Position numbers and translations under genes: made by a program. Shown here piece by piece: positions 53,413 to 62,751 of a stretch of 64,000 bases of DNA (position 1 is its first letter; every line of letters starts with the position of its first letter). Below the pieces are notes generated by a model. That model worked only from the letters and a program-made list of their open reading frames with translations. It was not told where the DNA came from and made no database searches. Source of the stretch: Mesorhizobium sp. AR10 (GTDB lineage Bacteria; Pseudomonadota; Alphaproteobacteria; Rhizobiales; Rhizobiaceae); the NCBI RefSeq assembly GCF_024746795.1, contig NZ_CP080524.1:372001-436000 (forward strand), written 5' to 3'.

Positions 53413-55395
53413 ATGGCAAAAACAGCAAAGACAACGGCCCCTAAAGCCAAGGCCAAGGCGGCTCCTAAAGCGGCTGCCGCCACGGCCAAGCCAAAAGCGC
53501 CATCCGTCAAAGCCGCGGCCACTACCAAGCCAAAGGCCGCTGCCGTGCCCGCGAAGGCAAGCCCAAAGCCCGCGGCGAAAACCGCGGCCAAGCCGTCGGC
53601 TGGAAAGGCAGCGCCCGCGGCAAAACCCGCCATTGCCAAGCCAGCAGCGAAGGCCGCGGCGACAAAGCCAGCGCCAGCTCCGGCCAGGAGATTGCCGAAG
53701 GCGCTCACGGCGCTTGCCGCCGGTCTGCCGGAAAAGCCTTGGCTCACAAGCTATCCGAAAAACGTTCCGGCCGAGATCGGCACCCTGCCCCATAGCTCCA
53801 TTGGTGATCTGCTGGTTGCCGCCTGCACGCAGTTTGCCGGCCAGCCGGCCTTCATCTGCATGGGCAAGGCCATCACCTATGCAGAGCTCGAGCGGCAATC
53901 GGCCGCCTTCGGCGCCTATCTGCAATCGAAGGGGCTGCAGAAAGGCGCGCGCGTCGCGCTGATGATGCCGAACGTGCTGCAATATCCGGTGGCGATGATG
54001 GCCATCTTGCGCGCCGGCTATATCGTGGTGAACATCAACCCGCTCTATACGCCGCGCGAACTCGAGCACCAGCTCAAGGATTCCGGCGCGCAAGCCATCG
54101 TCATCCTCGAAAATTTCGCCAACACCTTGCAAGCGGTGATCGCCAAGACCGCGGTCAAGCATGTCGTGGTCGCCGCGATGGGCGACATGCTTGGCGGCCT
54201 GAAAGGAATGGTCGTCAATCTCGTCGTGCGCCGCGTGAAGAAGATGGTGCCGGCCTGGTCGCTGCCCGGCCGCGTCAAGTTCAACGCGGCACTGAAGGCC
54301 GGCGCCGGTGTGGCCTTCAAGCCTGCGAAGGTGGCTGCCGACGATGTCGCCTTCCTGCAATATACCGGTGGCACCACGGGTGTTTCGAAGGGCGCGACGC
54401 TGCTGCACAGCAACGTATTGGCCAATGTGGCGCAGAATGCCCTGTGGCTGGAGGATGCCTATTCGATCAGGCCGAAACCGGCGCATTCCAACTTTGTCTG
54501 CGCATTGCCGCTGTACCATATCTTCGCGTTGACGGTGAACGCGCTGATGGGCATGCAGCAAGGCGCCCAAAACGTGCTCATTCCCAACCCGCGTGACATT
54601 CCGGGCTTCGTCAAGGAATTGCAGAAATACCCGATCCACATTTTTCCGGGCCTCAACACGCTGTTCAACGCGCTGCTCAACAATGAGGATTTCCGCAAGC
54701 TCGACTTCAAGCCGCTGATCCTGACGCTGGGCGGTGGCATGGCGGTACAGAAAGGTGTCGCCGAGCGCTGGAAGGCGCTGACCGGCTGCCCGATCTCCGA
54801 GGGTTACGGGCTTTCCGAGACCTCACCGGTGGCCACTGCCAACAAATTCAGCGACAGCCATTTCACCGGCACGATCGGCTTGCCGCTGCCCTCGACCGAG
54901 ATCGCCATCCGTGACGACGACGGCAACAACTTGCCGCTCGGCGAAATCGGCGAGATCTGCATCAAGGGACCACAAGTGATGGCCGGCTACTGGAACCGGG
55001 CGGACGAGACCGCCAAGGTGATGACCAAGGACGGCTTCTTCAAGTCGGGCGACATGGGCTTCATGGATGAGCGCGGCTACACCAAGATCGTCGACCGCAA
55101 GAAGGACATGATCCTTGTTTCCGGCTTCAACGTCTATCCGAACGAACTCGAGGAAGTCGTGGCCCAGCATCCGGGCGTGCTCGAAGTGGCGGCGATCGGC
55201 GTGCCGGACGAGCATTCAGGCGAGGTGCCGAAGCTGTTCGTCGTCAGGAAGGACCCGACGCTGACCATTGAGGCGCTGACCGCCTATTGCCGCGAGAACC
55301 TGACCGGCTACAAGCGGCCAAGATACATCGAGTTCCGGACCGAGCTGCCGAAGACGCCGGTGGGCAAGATCCTGCGGCGGGCGTTGCGAGGATAA
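53413..55395 (+). CDS. Long-chain fatty acid-CoA ligase with histone-H1-like N-terminal tail
   Basis: A 660-residue protein. From about residue 93 it is a FadD-type acyl-CoA synthetase: the P-loop YTGGTTGVSKGATLLH at about residue 317, SEGYGLSETSPVA, and the hinge and FACS region GWF-like DGFFKSGDMGFMDERGY, then KDMILVSGFNVYPNE and the catalytic Lys in TPVGKILRR. Residues 1-92 are an Ala/Lys/Pro repeat tail (KPKAAA, AKPAAK units) like bacterial H1 proteins. The tail may bind DNA, polyanions or membranes. It may have arisen by repeat expansion or fusion; the ligase itself is complete. Confidence 0.9.
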   Translation: MAKTAKTTAPKAKAKAAPKAAAATAKPKAPSVKAAATTKPKAAAVPAKASPKPAAKTAAKPSAGKAAPAAKPAIAKPAAKAAATKPAPAPARRLPKALTALAAGLPEKPWLTSYPKNVPAEIGTLPHSSIGDLLVAACTQFAGQPAFICMGKAITYAELERQSAAFGAYLQSKGLQKGARVALMMPNVLQYPVAMMAILRAGYIVVNINPLYTPRELEHQLKDSGAQAIVILENFANTLQAVIAKTAVKHVVVAAMGDMLGGLKGMVVNLVVRRVKKMVPAWSLPGRVKFNAALKAGAGVAFKPAKVAADDVAFLQYTGGTTGVSKGATLLHSNVLANVAQNALWLEDAYSIRPKPAHSNFVCALPLYHIFALTVNALMGMQQGAQNVLIPNPRDIPGFVKELQKYPIHIFPGLNTLFNALLNNEDFRKLDFKPLILTLGGGMAVQKGVAERWKALTGCPISEGYGLSETSPVATANKFSDSHFTGTIGLPLPSTEIAIRDDDGNNLPLGEIGEICIKGPQVMAGYWNRADETAKVMTKDGFFKSGDMGFMDERGYTKIVDRKKDMILVSGFNVYPNELEEVVAQHPGVLEVAAIGVPDEHSGEVPKLFVVRKDPTLTIEALTAYCRENLTGYKRPRYIEFRTELPKTPVGKILRRALRG

Positions 55396-55403
55396 TTACA
55401 ATC

Positions 55404-56165
55404 TTGGGCGTTGCTGTCGACGACGTGGTGGACGCGCGTTCCCGTCCCGACCCGGTAGAGTTCATCGAGGCGAACATGCGCATCGCCCCGGTGCCATCGC
55501 TTCCCGAAATCCGGCTTTACATGACCCATCCCGGGAGTGGTCTAAGGCGACTTGTGGAGTGGGAAGTGCACGGAGCCGAGTGGGAAGAACACGGGGCTGA
55601 GCCGGAGGACGGAGCCGAGGCTGACGAGGACAGGCCTGAGCCGCAGCCACCCTATTGGGCCTATCCCTGGGCCGGCGGCGCCGTGCTTGCCCGCTACATA
55701 ATCGACCGGCCGGAGACGGTAGCAGGTCTGCGCGTGCTCGACCTGGGCGCCGGTTCAGGGCTGGTCGGCATCGCCGCGGCAAAGGCCGGAGCCCGGGTGG
55801 TGATGGCGGCCGAGATCGATAGCAATGGGGTCGCTGCCCTTGGCCTCAATGCCGCGGCGAACGGCGTCGCGATCACGGTGATCGGCAAGGACATCACCCA
55901 CGGCCCGCCGCCTGCGGTCGATCTGGTGGTAGTGGGCGACCTGTTTTATGCGGACGACCTCGCCGAACGGGTCGTCCCTTTCCTCGATCGTTGCCTGGCC
56001 GTCGGCATCAGCGTGCTCATCGGCGATCCTGGCCGCGCCTATCTGCCGTTGTCGCGGCTTCGCCTGCTGGCCGAATACAACGTGCCGGATGTCGGCGAGG
56101 CAAAAGACGCCGCGGTGAAGCCAAGCGGCGTCTTCTCGTTCGAGCCAGTCAGATCGTCTCCTTGA
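55404..56165 (+). CDS. Class I methyltransferase (family 16 / ETF-beta lysine methyltransferase-like)
   Basis: A protein of about 253 residues. It contains FIEANMRIAPVPSLPEIRLYM, then WAYPWAGGAVLARYI, motif I VLDLGAGSGLVGIAAAKAGA near residue 112, and VVVGDLFYADDLAE near residue 175, the D-x-F-Y motif of the ETF-beta methyltransferase and nicotinamide-methylase-like group. An acidic low-complexity insert (about residues 52-76, with GAEWEEHGAE) is unusual. The start is uncertain: TTG 55404 (GAGGA 11 bases upstream), GTG 55425 and ATG 55476 are all possible. Its end overlaps the convergent HAD gene by 17 bases. Confidence 0.78.
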   Translation: MGVAVDDVVDARSRPDPVEFIEANMRIAPVPSLPEIRLYMTHPGSGLRRLVEWEVHGAEWEEHGAEPEDGAEADEDRPEPQPPYWAYPWAGGAVLARYIIDRPETVAGLRVLDLGAGSGLVGIAAAKAGARVVMAAEIDSNGVAALGLNAAANGVAITVIGKDITHGPPPAVDLVVVGDLFYADDLAERVVPFLDRCLAVGISVLIGDPGRAYLPLSRLRLLAEYNVPDVGEAKDAAVKPSGVFSFEPVRSSP

Positions 56166-56880
56166 CCCTTGCCGAAAGAAACTCCGGCAGATCGGCGACC
56201 GAATCGAGAATGACATCGGCGATCTGCGACAGCGATTCACGCGTGCCGGTGCCGGAGAGCACGCCGACCGCCAGACCGCAGCCACCGGCCCGCGCCATCT
56301 CCAGATCGTGGCGGTTGTCACCGACCATGGCGACTGCGGCCGGCCTCAGGCCGGTCAGGTCGCAGAAGGCGAGGATCGTGTCCGGCGCCGGTTTCGGATT
56401 GGCTACGGCGTCATAGCCATAGGCAGCGTCGAAAAGCTGGGCAACGCCCAGCGTCAGCAACGTCTTCTCCGCTCCGCTGGTCGAATCGTTGGTGGCGACG
56501 CCGAGCCGGTAGGGTTTCTGGTGCAACGCCGTCAGTGCCTCGACGATACCCGGCAGCGCGACCGCTAATGCCGAGCCTTGCATGGAGGTGATCTCGTTGA
56601 AGCGGGCGACGGCCAGCATCTGGTCTTCGTCGGACAGTCGCGGAAACCACAATTCGACGACATCCATATTGGTGCCGGACGCAAAGATCGAATCGGGCCT
56701 GAAGCGCTTGTTGACGAAATCGAAGCCCGCCGCCGCAAGCAACCTGTCGGCCTTCCAGCGATCACCTTCGGCCGCATCCATGGCCATGAAATCGGCGATG
56801 CCGAGCCATGTCGCATTGAAGTCGACAAGCGTGCCGTCCTTGTCGAACAATATTCCCTTGATATCGGCCAAATTTTTCAC
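56149..56880 (-). CDS. HAD-superfamily hydrolase (phosphoglycolate phosphatase-like)
   Basis: A 243-residue HAD phosphatase. Motif I is [11 protein letters not shown] near residue 11, motif [11 protein letters not shown] near residue 120, motif III Lys in NPKPAPDT, motif [15 protein letters not shown] near residue 177. Phosphoglycolate phosphatase is the closest simple label, but the true sugar phosphate is unknown. GTG 56880 shares GTGA with the pgi stop, which fixes the start and suggests translational coupling with sugar-phosphate metabolism. Confidence 0.87.
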   Translation of the reverse strand: MKNLADIKGILFDKDGTLVDFNATWLGIADFMAMDAAEGDRWKADRLLAAAGFDFVNKRFRPDSIFASGTNMDVVELWFPRLSDEDQMLAVARFNEITSMQGSALAVALPGIVEALTALHQKPYRLGVATNDSTSGAEKTLLTLGVAQLFDAAYGYDAVANPKPAPDTILAFCDLTGLRPAAVAMVGDNRHDLEMARAGGCGLAVGVLSGTGTRESLSQIADVILDSVADLPEFLSARVKETI

Positions 56881-58520
56881 TCCGAGCCTCGCAAGTGGTG
56901 GATGTGTCCCACCAGACCGGCAGTCGAAGCGTCGCGCTTTGCGGCATTCTCCTTGCCTTCCACGACGGGCAGCAGCCCGGTCGCCAGTTCCTTGCCCAGT
57001 TCCACACCCCACTGGTCGAAGGAATTGATGTTGAACAGCGTGCCTTCGACGAAGACGCGATGCTCATAGAGTGCGATCAGCCGGCCGAACGTGCGCGCGT
57101 CGAGTTTCCTGTAGAGGATCGTCACCGAAGGACGATTGCCGGAGAAGACACGGTGCGGGGCGATCTTGTCGACCTCGGCCGGTTTCATGCCTTTTGCCAG
57201 CATCTGCGCGCGGGCTTCCTCCAGCGTGCGGCCCTTCATGAAGGCTTCCGACTGCGCCAGGCAGTTGGCGAGCAACAAATCATGGTGATGCTTGAGGTCC
57301 GGTTCGTGGCCGATGGCCGCTGCGAGGAATTCGACCGGGATGAAGTCGGTGCCCTGGTGCAGCAGCTGGAAGAAGGCGTGCTGGCCGTTGGTGCCGGGCT
57401 CGCCCCAGACCAGCGGCCCGGTCGGTGTCGTCACGGCGCCGCCGTCAAGCGTCACACTCTTGCCGTTCGATTCCATGTCGAGCTGCTGCAGATAGGCCGG
57501 CAGCCTGGACAGGCGCTGGTCATAGGGGATGACAGCGCGGGCCGGGTAGTTGCAGATCACCCGGTGCCACCAGCCGATCAGCCCCATCAGCGCCGGCAGG
57601 TTCTTGCCCAGCGGCGCGGTACGGAAGTGCTCGTCCATCTCATGGGCGCCATCGAGAAAGGCACGAAAATTCCTTGGGCCAACGGCGATCATCACCGGCA
57701 GGCCGATCGCACCCCAGACCGAGTAGCGGCCGCCGACCCAGTCCCAGAAGCCGAACACGCGGTCGGCCGCGATGCCGAATTTCGCCACCAGGTCGAGCGC
57801 GGTCGAGACGGCGGCGAAATGCTTGCCGACGGCTTCCTTGCCGAGCGCCTTCTGCACCCATTTGCGCGCCGTCTCGGCGTTGGTCATCGTCTCGATCGTG
57901 GTGAACGTCTTCGAGGCGATGATGAACAAAGTGGTTTCGGCGGAAAGGCCCTTCAGCGTGTCGTGAATATGGGCGCCGTCGATGTTGGACACGTAATGCG
58001 CGCGCGGCCCGTCGTGATAGGGCGCAAGCGCCAACGTCGCCATTGCCGGCCCGAGGTCGGAGCCGCCGATGCCAATGTTGACGATGTCGGTGATCTTCTT
58101 GCCGGTGGCACCGGCCGCCTTGCCGGAGCGCACGGCGTCGGCGAAGGCGCCCATTGCGTCGAGCACGGCGACGACCTCCGCCTTCACGTCCTGGCCGTCG
58201 AGCGTGATGCCCTTGCCGGTCAGGTTGCGCAGCGCTGTGTGCAGCACGGCGCGGTCTTCGGTGACGTTGATCTTCTTGCCCGAGAACATCGCGGCGCGGC
58301 GGCCTTCGAGGTCGGCGGCCCCGGCCAGCTTCTCCAGCAGGTCCATCGTGTGCGCATCGACCGCGCATTTCGACCAGTCGAGCAGCAGGTCGCCGTCGGT
58401 GGCAGAGAACTTCTCAAACCGCTTGGGATCGGCGGTGAAAGCCTCGCGCATGGTGCCGGATGCCGCCGCGCGGTGTTCGCGCAAGGCGGCAACCTGTTTG
58501 TCGAAGGATGGATGATCCAC
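56877..58520 (-). CDS. pgi: Glucose-6-phosphate isomerase
   Basis: A 547-residue PGI that interconverts glucose-6-phosphate and fructose-6-phosphate. The first signature [15 protein letters not shown] lies near residue 258, with [13 protein letters not shown] near residue 141, [15 protein letters not shown] near residue 360 and the second signature [11 protein letters not shown] near the end. GTG 58520 is chosen because AGGAG lies 7 bases upstream; the longer frame starts at another GTG without such a site. It is transcribed away from the mocR-type gene and is coupled to the HAD gene. Confidence 0.95.
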   Translation of the reverse strand: MDHPSFDKQVAALREHRAAASGTMREAFTADPKRFEKFSATDGDLLLDWSKCAVDAHTMDLLEKLAGAADLEGRRAAMFSGKKINVTEDRAVLHTALRNLTGKGITLDGQDVKAEVVAVLDAMGAFADAVRSGKAAGATGKKITDIVNIGIGGSDLGPAMATLALAPYHDGPRAHYVSNIDGAHIHDTLKGLSAETTLFIIASKTFTTIETMTNAETARKWVQKALGKEAVGKHFAAVSTALDLVAKFGIAADRVFGFWDWVGGRYSVWGAIGLPVMIAVGPRNFRAFLDGAHEMDEHFRTAPLGKNLPALMGLIGWWHRVICNYPARAVIPYDQRLSRLPAYLQQLDMESNGKSVTLDGGAVTTPTGPLVWGEPGTNGQHAFFQLLHQGTDFIPVEFLAAAIGHEPDLKHHHDLLLANCLAQSEAFMKGRTLEEARAQMLAKGMKPAEVDKIAPHRVFSGNRPSVTILYRKLDARTFGRLIALYEHRVFVEGTLFNINSFDQWGVELGKELATGLLPVVEGKENAAKRDASTAGLVGHIHHLRGSE

Positions 58521-58621
58521 TGGCGGGCTCCTGACGTTTTTCAACACATCTTATCAGACCGGATGTTTCCGGCGCGTGTCGTCGCGCCATTCTATTGAGC
58601 CGAATTCCAATCGTTTCAATG

Positions 58622-58760
58622 CGAAGCGATGACGCACTGCATCACAACAGCGGGATGACGCGAGCGTCACGGCGCGATTACGCACCACGTCACGCAACGA
58701 TGACGCACAACGTCACGCAGCGATGACGCTGTGCAGCGCAGCACAACGCGTGACGCGATG
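58622..58760. repeat. Tandem 23-bp dyad units with TGACG boxes
   Basis: Three tandem 23-base units start at 58665, 58688 and 58711; each has CGTCA at its left and TGACG or its variant 8 bases later, so each unit is a small dyad. Extra TGACGC boxes flank them at 58630, 58656 and 58751. In all, TGACG occurs five times and CGTCA three times in 127 bases. The array lies in the 405-base gap between pgi and the MocR gene; the rest of that gap shows no gene. Confidence 0.8.
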
Positions 58761-58925
58761 CATCACGCGGGGCCAATGCCGCGCGACGACGCTACGCGTC
58801 GCGCGATGGATCACTGGCATAAATCCCAGAGATCAGAAAAATTGATTGGCGCAACACCTTGTGCCACGGTTACATTCGACTGGTCCAGCCAAGCAAAAAA
58901 GGCTGGCCATCGAGGAACATCCTTC

Positions 58926-60419
58926 ATGCCACAGCGTAATGACACGGCCATATGGTCCGGCCTGTTCCGGATTTCGGCGGAATCCGGCCAGACCCTGCAG
59001 GCGCAGATCCGTCAGGCGATCGTCGCCGCCATCCTCGACCGGCAGATAGCCGCTTCGATGCCGCTTCCCTCTTGTCGGATTCTGGCCGAGAAACTCGGCG
59101 TTGCCCGCGGCACCGTGGTGCTGGCTTTCCAGCAGCTGGTCGACCAGGGTTTCCTGGTGGCGCGCGAAAGGCGCGGCCATTTCGTCAATCCCGACGTGCT
59201 GGCGACGCCGGCCAAGCCGCATCAGAAGGCGCCCGACCAGGCCAATGAGATCGACTGGAAGGCGCGTCGGCAGATCGCCGCCAGCGACATGCCGCCGCCG
59301 GCCAAGCACGACAACTGGATCAAGTCATCCTACCCCTTCGTCTACGGCCAGTTCGATCCGGCACTGTTCCCGACCGCCGAATGGCGCGAGTGTAATCGCA
59401 TGGCGCTCGCCGTGCTCGAAATCCGCAACTGGGCGTCCGACATGGTCGACCGCGACGATCCACTATTGATCGAGCAGATCCAGGCGCGGCTGTTGCCTCG
59501 GCGCGGCATCTTCGCCAACCCGGACGAGATCATCGTGACGCTGGGCGCGCAGAATGCGCTCTATATGCTGGCCACGCTGTTGATGACCAAGGGCTCCAAG
59601 GTGGCGATGGAGGATCCCGGCTACCCCGACGCACGCTCGATCTTCCGGCTGGCGGGCGCCGACATCCAGCCGGTTCCGGTCGATCAGTCTGGCATCGTAA
59701 CCTCGTCCATTGCCAATGATTCCGGCTTCGTCTTCGTGACGCCGAGCCACCATTGCCCGACCATGGTGCCACTGTCGGCAGAGCGGCGGCAGGACCTGTT
59801 GGCGCGCGCCAATCGCCACAACCAGATCATCATCGAGGACGGCTATGACAGCCAGCTTCTCGACGAAGCGCCGCAGCAGGCGCTGAAGAGCCTCGATCGT
59901 TCAGGCCGCGTCGTCTATGTCGGCTCTATGTCGAAGACGCTGGCTCCGGGCCTGCGGCTTGGCTACATCGTCGCCTCCGCCGGGCTGATCGCCGAGCTGC
60001 GCGCGCTGCGCCGCTTCATGCTGCGCCATCCGCCGGCCAACAACCAGCGTGCGGTCGCCCTGTTCCTGTCGCTCGGCCATCACGAGGCGCTGGTGCGGCG
60101 GCTGTCGACAGCGTTCGACGAACGGCGCAAGCGCCTGGTCCATGCGATTTCCGCCTTCCTGCCGGAATGGCGCTCGACCGATTCTGCCGGCGGCACGTCG
60201 CTCTGGCTCGAGGGGCCGCGCGGCACCGATTCACGAGGTCTGGCGGAGGCCGCCGCCTCGCGCAGCGTCATCATCGAGCCCGGCGACCGCTTCTTCGACC
60301 GCAACGAAAAACCATCGCGCTTCATGCGCTTGGGCATTTCCTCGATCGCGCTGCAGCACATCGAGCCCGGCATCCGCGAATTGGCGACAGCGGCGGGGCG
60401 GCGACCGGCGGCAGCCTGA
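58926..60419 (+). CDS. MocR-type (GntR-aminotransferase fusion) transcriptional regulator
   Basis: A 497-residue regulator. Residues 20-90 form a GntR winged helix (LQAQIRQAIVAAILDRQI; LAEKLGVARGTVVLAFQQLV). After a linker, residues 125-490 form an aminotransferase-like domain with GAQNALYMLATLLMTKG, DPGYPDARSIF and the PLP lysine in YVGSMSKTLAPGLRLGY. Such proteins sense PLP or an amino compound. GAGGAA lies 9 bases before ATG 58926. The dyad array upstream is a good candidate for its own operator. A terminator follows, then the MttB-family gene. Confidence 0.92.
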   Translation: MPQRNDTAIWSGLFRISAESGQTLQAQIRQAIVAAILDRQIAASMPLPSCRILAEKLGVARGTVVLAFQQLVDQGFLVARERRGHFVNPDVLATPAKPHQKAPDQANEIDWKARRQIAASDMPPPAKHDNWIKSSYPFVYGQFDPALFPTAEWRECNRMALAVLEIRNWASDMVDRDDPLLIEQIQARLLPRRGIFANPDEIIVTLGAQNALYMLATLLMTKGSKVAMEDPGYPDARSIFRLAGADIQPVPVDQSGIVTSSIANDSGFVFVTPSHHCPTMVPLSAERRQDLLARANRHNQIIIEDGYDSQLLDEAPQQALKSLDRSGRVVYVGSMSKTLAPGLRLGYIVASAGLIAELRALRRFMLRHPPANNQRAVALFLSLGHHEALVRRLSTAFDERRKRLVHAISAFLPEWRSTDSAGGTSLWLEGPRGTDSRGLAEAAASRSVIIEPGDRFFDRNEKPSRFMRLGISSIALQHIEPGIRELATAAGRRPAAA

Positions 60420-60433
60420 ACGACTATGCAGAG

Positions 60434-60462
60434 CGGGGCCGCAAGCGGCCCCGTTTTCTTTT
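60434..60462 (+). terminator. Rho-independent terminator after the MocR gene
   Basis: Nine-base perfect arms CGGGGCCGC and GCGGCCCCG around AA, followed by TTTTCTTTT. Confidence 0.9.
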
Positions 60463-60606
60463 GCACTCTGGCATAAGCGACGGAGCATGCTGGCCCATAT
60501 GCTGTGCCAATGCCGGCGGCATAGTCGGAGGTATAAAGGGGACGAAGCAGGCCGATGGTGGACCAACCGCCGCCTCCCGCTTCGAAGTTAAAGGTGGAGT
60601 GCCTCC

Positions 60607-62196
60607 ATGTCAGTGGCTCTTGAGAAGCAGGACTCGTCGACGGACCAACGTTCGCGACGATCCGGCGGGCGCGAAGCGCGCCGCGCCATGCGGGCCGCGC
60701 CGCTGGCCGACGACATCAGGCCGGTGCGCGCCGGCCTCGAAGGTGGCAGCTACGGACCGCTGACCGAAAACGATCGCGAGCGCATCCACGAAGCGGTGCT
60801 GACCCTGCTGGAGACGGTCGGCTTCGCCAATGCCATTCCCTCCTGTATCGAAGCCCTGACCAAGGCGGGCGCTACCCTGGGCGACGATGGCCGCCTGCGT
60901 TTCCCGCGCGGCCTCGTCCTCGACACGATCAAGAAGGCGGCTAGGCATTTCACGCTGCACGGCCAGGATCCCAGGCACGACATGCTGATCAAGGGCAAGC
61001 GCGTGCATTACGGTACGGCGGGTGCGGCGGTGCATCTGGTCGATGTCGAGAAACGCGAATACCGCGAGTCGCTGCTGCAGGACATCTATGACGCCGCCCG
61101 CATCGTCGACGGGCTCGACAACATCCATTTCTTCCAGCGGCCGATGGTGCCGCGCGACATTCCCGATCCGCTCGATATGGATTTCAACACGCTCTACGCC
61201 TGCGTGATGGGCACCTCCAAGCATGTCGGTACCTCGTTCACGGTGCGCGAGAACGTGCAGCCGGCATTGGACATGCTCTACGCGATCGCCGGCGGCGAGG
61301 AGAATTTCCGCGCCCGGCCATTCGTGTCGAACTCGAACTGCTTCGTCGTGCCGCCGATGAAATTCGCCGAGGACGCCTGCGGCGTGCTCGAAGCCTGCGT
61401 GGAAGGCGGCATACCGATCCTGCTGCTGTCGGCCGGCCAGGCCGGTGCTACAGCGCCGGCGGCGATTGCCGGTGCCGTGGTGCAAGCGGTGGCCGAGGTG
61501 TTGGTCGGCCTCGTCTATGTCAACGCCATCAAGCCAGGCCATCCGGCAATCTTCGGCACCTGGCCATTCGTCTCGGACCTCAGGACCGGCGCCATGTCCG
61601 GCGGGTCGGCCGAGCAGGCGGTGCTGACCGCTGCCTGCGCGCAGATGGCGCAATTCTATGACCTGCCGGGCGGTTCGGCCGCCGGCATGACGGATTCGAA
61701 ACTGCCCGACATCCAGTCCGGCTACGAAAAGGGCATCACCGATGTGATGGCCGGTCTTGCCGGGCTCAACCTCGTCTATGAATCGGCAGGGATGCATGCC
61801 TCACTGCTCGGCTTCTGCCTGGAAAGCCTGATCATCGACAACGACATGCTCGGCCACTGCCTGCGCTGCGTGCGCGGCATCGAGGTGACGGACGAGGCGC
61901 TGTCGATCGACACCATCGCCGATGTCTGCCTGAAGGGACCGGGCCACTATCTCGGCAACGAGCAGACGCTGCGGCTGATGCAGACCGAATATTTCTATCC
62001 GGCCGTTGGCGACCGCTTTTCGCCGAAGGAATGGAACGAGAAAGGCAGGCCCGATATCCTGCAGCGCGCGATCATCGAGAAGAAACGCATTCTCGCCGAG
62101 CGCTTTCCGCGCCATGTGCCGAAGCCGATCGACGACAAATTGCGCGCCCGCTTCGGCGAGATGATCAAGCTGCCACGCAGCAGCATGGGCGGCTAG
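60607..62196 (+). CDS. MttB-family (trimethylamine methyltransferase-like) protein without pyrrolysine
   Basis: A 529-residue TIM-barrel methyltransferase of the MttB family. It opens with a basic tail, then LTENDRERIHEAVLTLLETV and VGFANAIPSC. Central segments are VGTSFTVRENVQPALDML, SNSNCFVVPPMKF and GGSAEQAVLTAACAQMAQFY. The reading frame is unbroken, with no in-frame TAG, so it is the non-pyrrolysine type, whose known members demethylate glycine betaine and other quaternary amines onto a corrinoid protein. No corrinoid protein is encoded here. The MocR gene upstream may regulate it. Confidence 0.88.
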   Translation: MSVALEKQDSSTDQRSRRSGGREARRAMRAAPLADDIRPVRAGLEGGSYGPLTENDRERIHEAVLTLLETVGFANAIPSCIEALTKAGATLGDDGRLRFPRGLVLDTIKKAARHFTLHGQDPRHDMLIKGKRVHYGTAGAAVHLVDVEKREYRESLLQDIYDAARIVDGLDNIHFFQRPMVPRDIPDPLDMDFNTLYACVMGTSKHVGTSFTVRENVQPALDMLYAIAGGEENFRARPFVSNSNCFVVPPMKFAEDACGVLEACVEGGIPILLLSAGQAGATAPAAIAGAVVQAVAEVLVGLVYVNAIKPGHPAIFGTWPFVSDLRTGAMSGGSAEQAVLTAACAQMAQFYDLPGGSAAGMTDSKLPDIQSGYEKGITDVMAGLAGLNLVYESAGMHASLLGFCLESLIIDNDMLGHCLRCVRGIEVTDEALSIDTIADVCLKGPGHYLGNEQTLRLMQTEYFYPAVGDRFSPKEWNEKGRPDILQRAIIEKKRILAERFPRHVPKPIDDKLRARFGEMIKLPRSSMGG

Positions 62197-62208
62197 GCCT
62201 CCGGTCGA

Positions 62209-62607
62209 TCATTCAGCACTCAGCCCGTAGCGCTCGACCACCTCGGCGCTGATCAGGCTGGCATGCAGCGCCATCAGCACGATTTGCGCATCGAAGCTGT
62301 CGCCGGCTACGAGTGCTGCCTCGATCCGGCGCTCCGCGTCCAGCCTGTGCTCACGGCCATTGGCGCGTTCGAACGCTTCCGGCCCGGCGATACAATAGCC
62401 GAACAGCTGTGCCACGGACGGATAGGCCTGTGGCGGCGGCTCGTCGGGCCAGTGATCCTTCATCAGATTGACAATGGTGAGTTTTACGCCCTCCGGCACA
62501 AGGGCGGGATGAAGGTCAGCGCCGCGCAATGCGGCGTCGAGCTGCCTAAGGTCGCCTGAGCGGCCGAACATTCCGAGGAAGCCTAGAGAAGAGCGCCGTT
62601 TCGCCAT
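62209..62607 (-). CDS. Conserved hypothetical protein
   Basis: A 132-residue helical protein starting MAKRRSSLGFLGMFGRSGDL. It contains PEGVKLTIVNLMKDHWP and an Asp-Ala-Gln-Ile-Val-Leu-Met-Ala-Leu-His segment near residue 107. I do not recognise a characterised family. The coding bias is normal for the genome. It converges with the MttB gene at a gap of 12 bases and is preceded by a 144-base gap with a terminator. Confidence 0.7.
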   Translation of the reverse strand: MAKRRSSLGFLGMFGRSGDLRQLDAALRGADLHPALVPEGVKLTIVNLMKDHWPDEPPPQAYPSVAQLFGYCIAGPEAFERANGREHRLDAERRIEAALVAGDSFDAQIVLMALHASLISAEVVERYGLSAE

Positions 62608-62691
62608 GATGGTCTCATCCCCTTATGTAGGCCCAGAGGTCATGCATATCTGTAGGTGCCGCCCTGACGAAACAAGGGCGCGCCACCATGA

Positions 62692-62727
62692 CAAAAGGCG
62701 GCCTGCTTTCCAGCGGGCCGCCTTTTG
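62692..62727 (-). terminator. Terminator after the dehydratase gene
   Basis: Twelve-base perfect arms CAAAAGGCGGCC and GGCCGCCTTTTG with a 12-base loop. On the minus strand it follows the dehydratase stop by about 25 bases and carries the T run on its 3-prime arm. Confidence 0.8.
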
Positions 62728-62751
62728 ATTCCGCCGAGCCAGATGCGCCGC

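Noticed and set aside
58622..58760. CRISPR array
   Set aside because: The 23-base units are directly adjacent with no spacers, number only three, and no cas gene is nearby.
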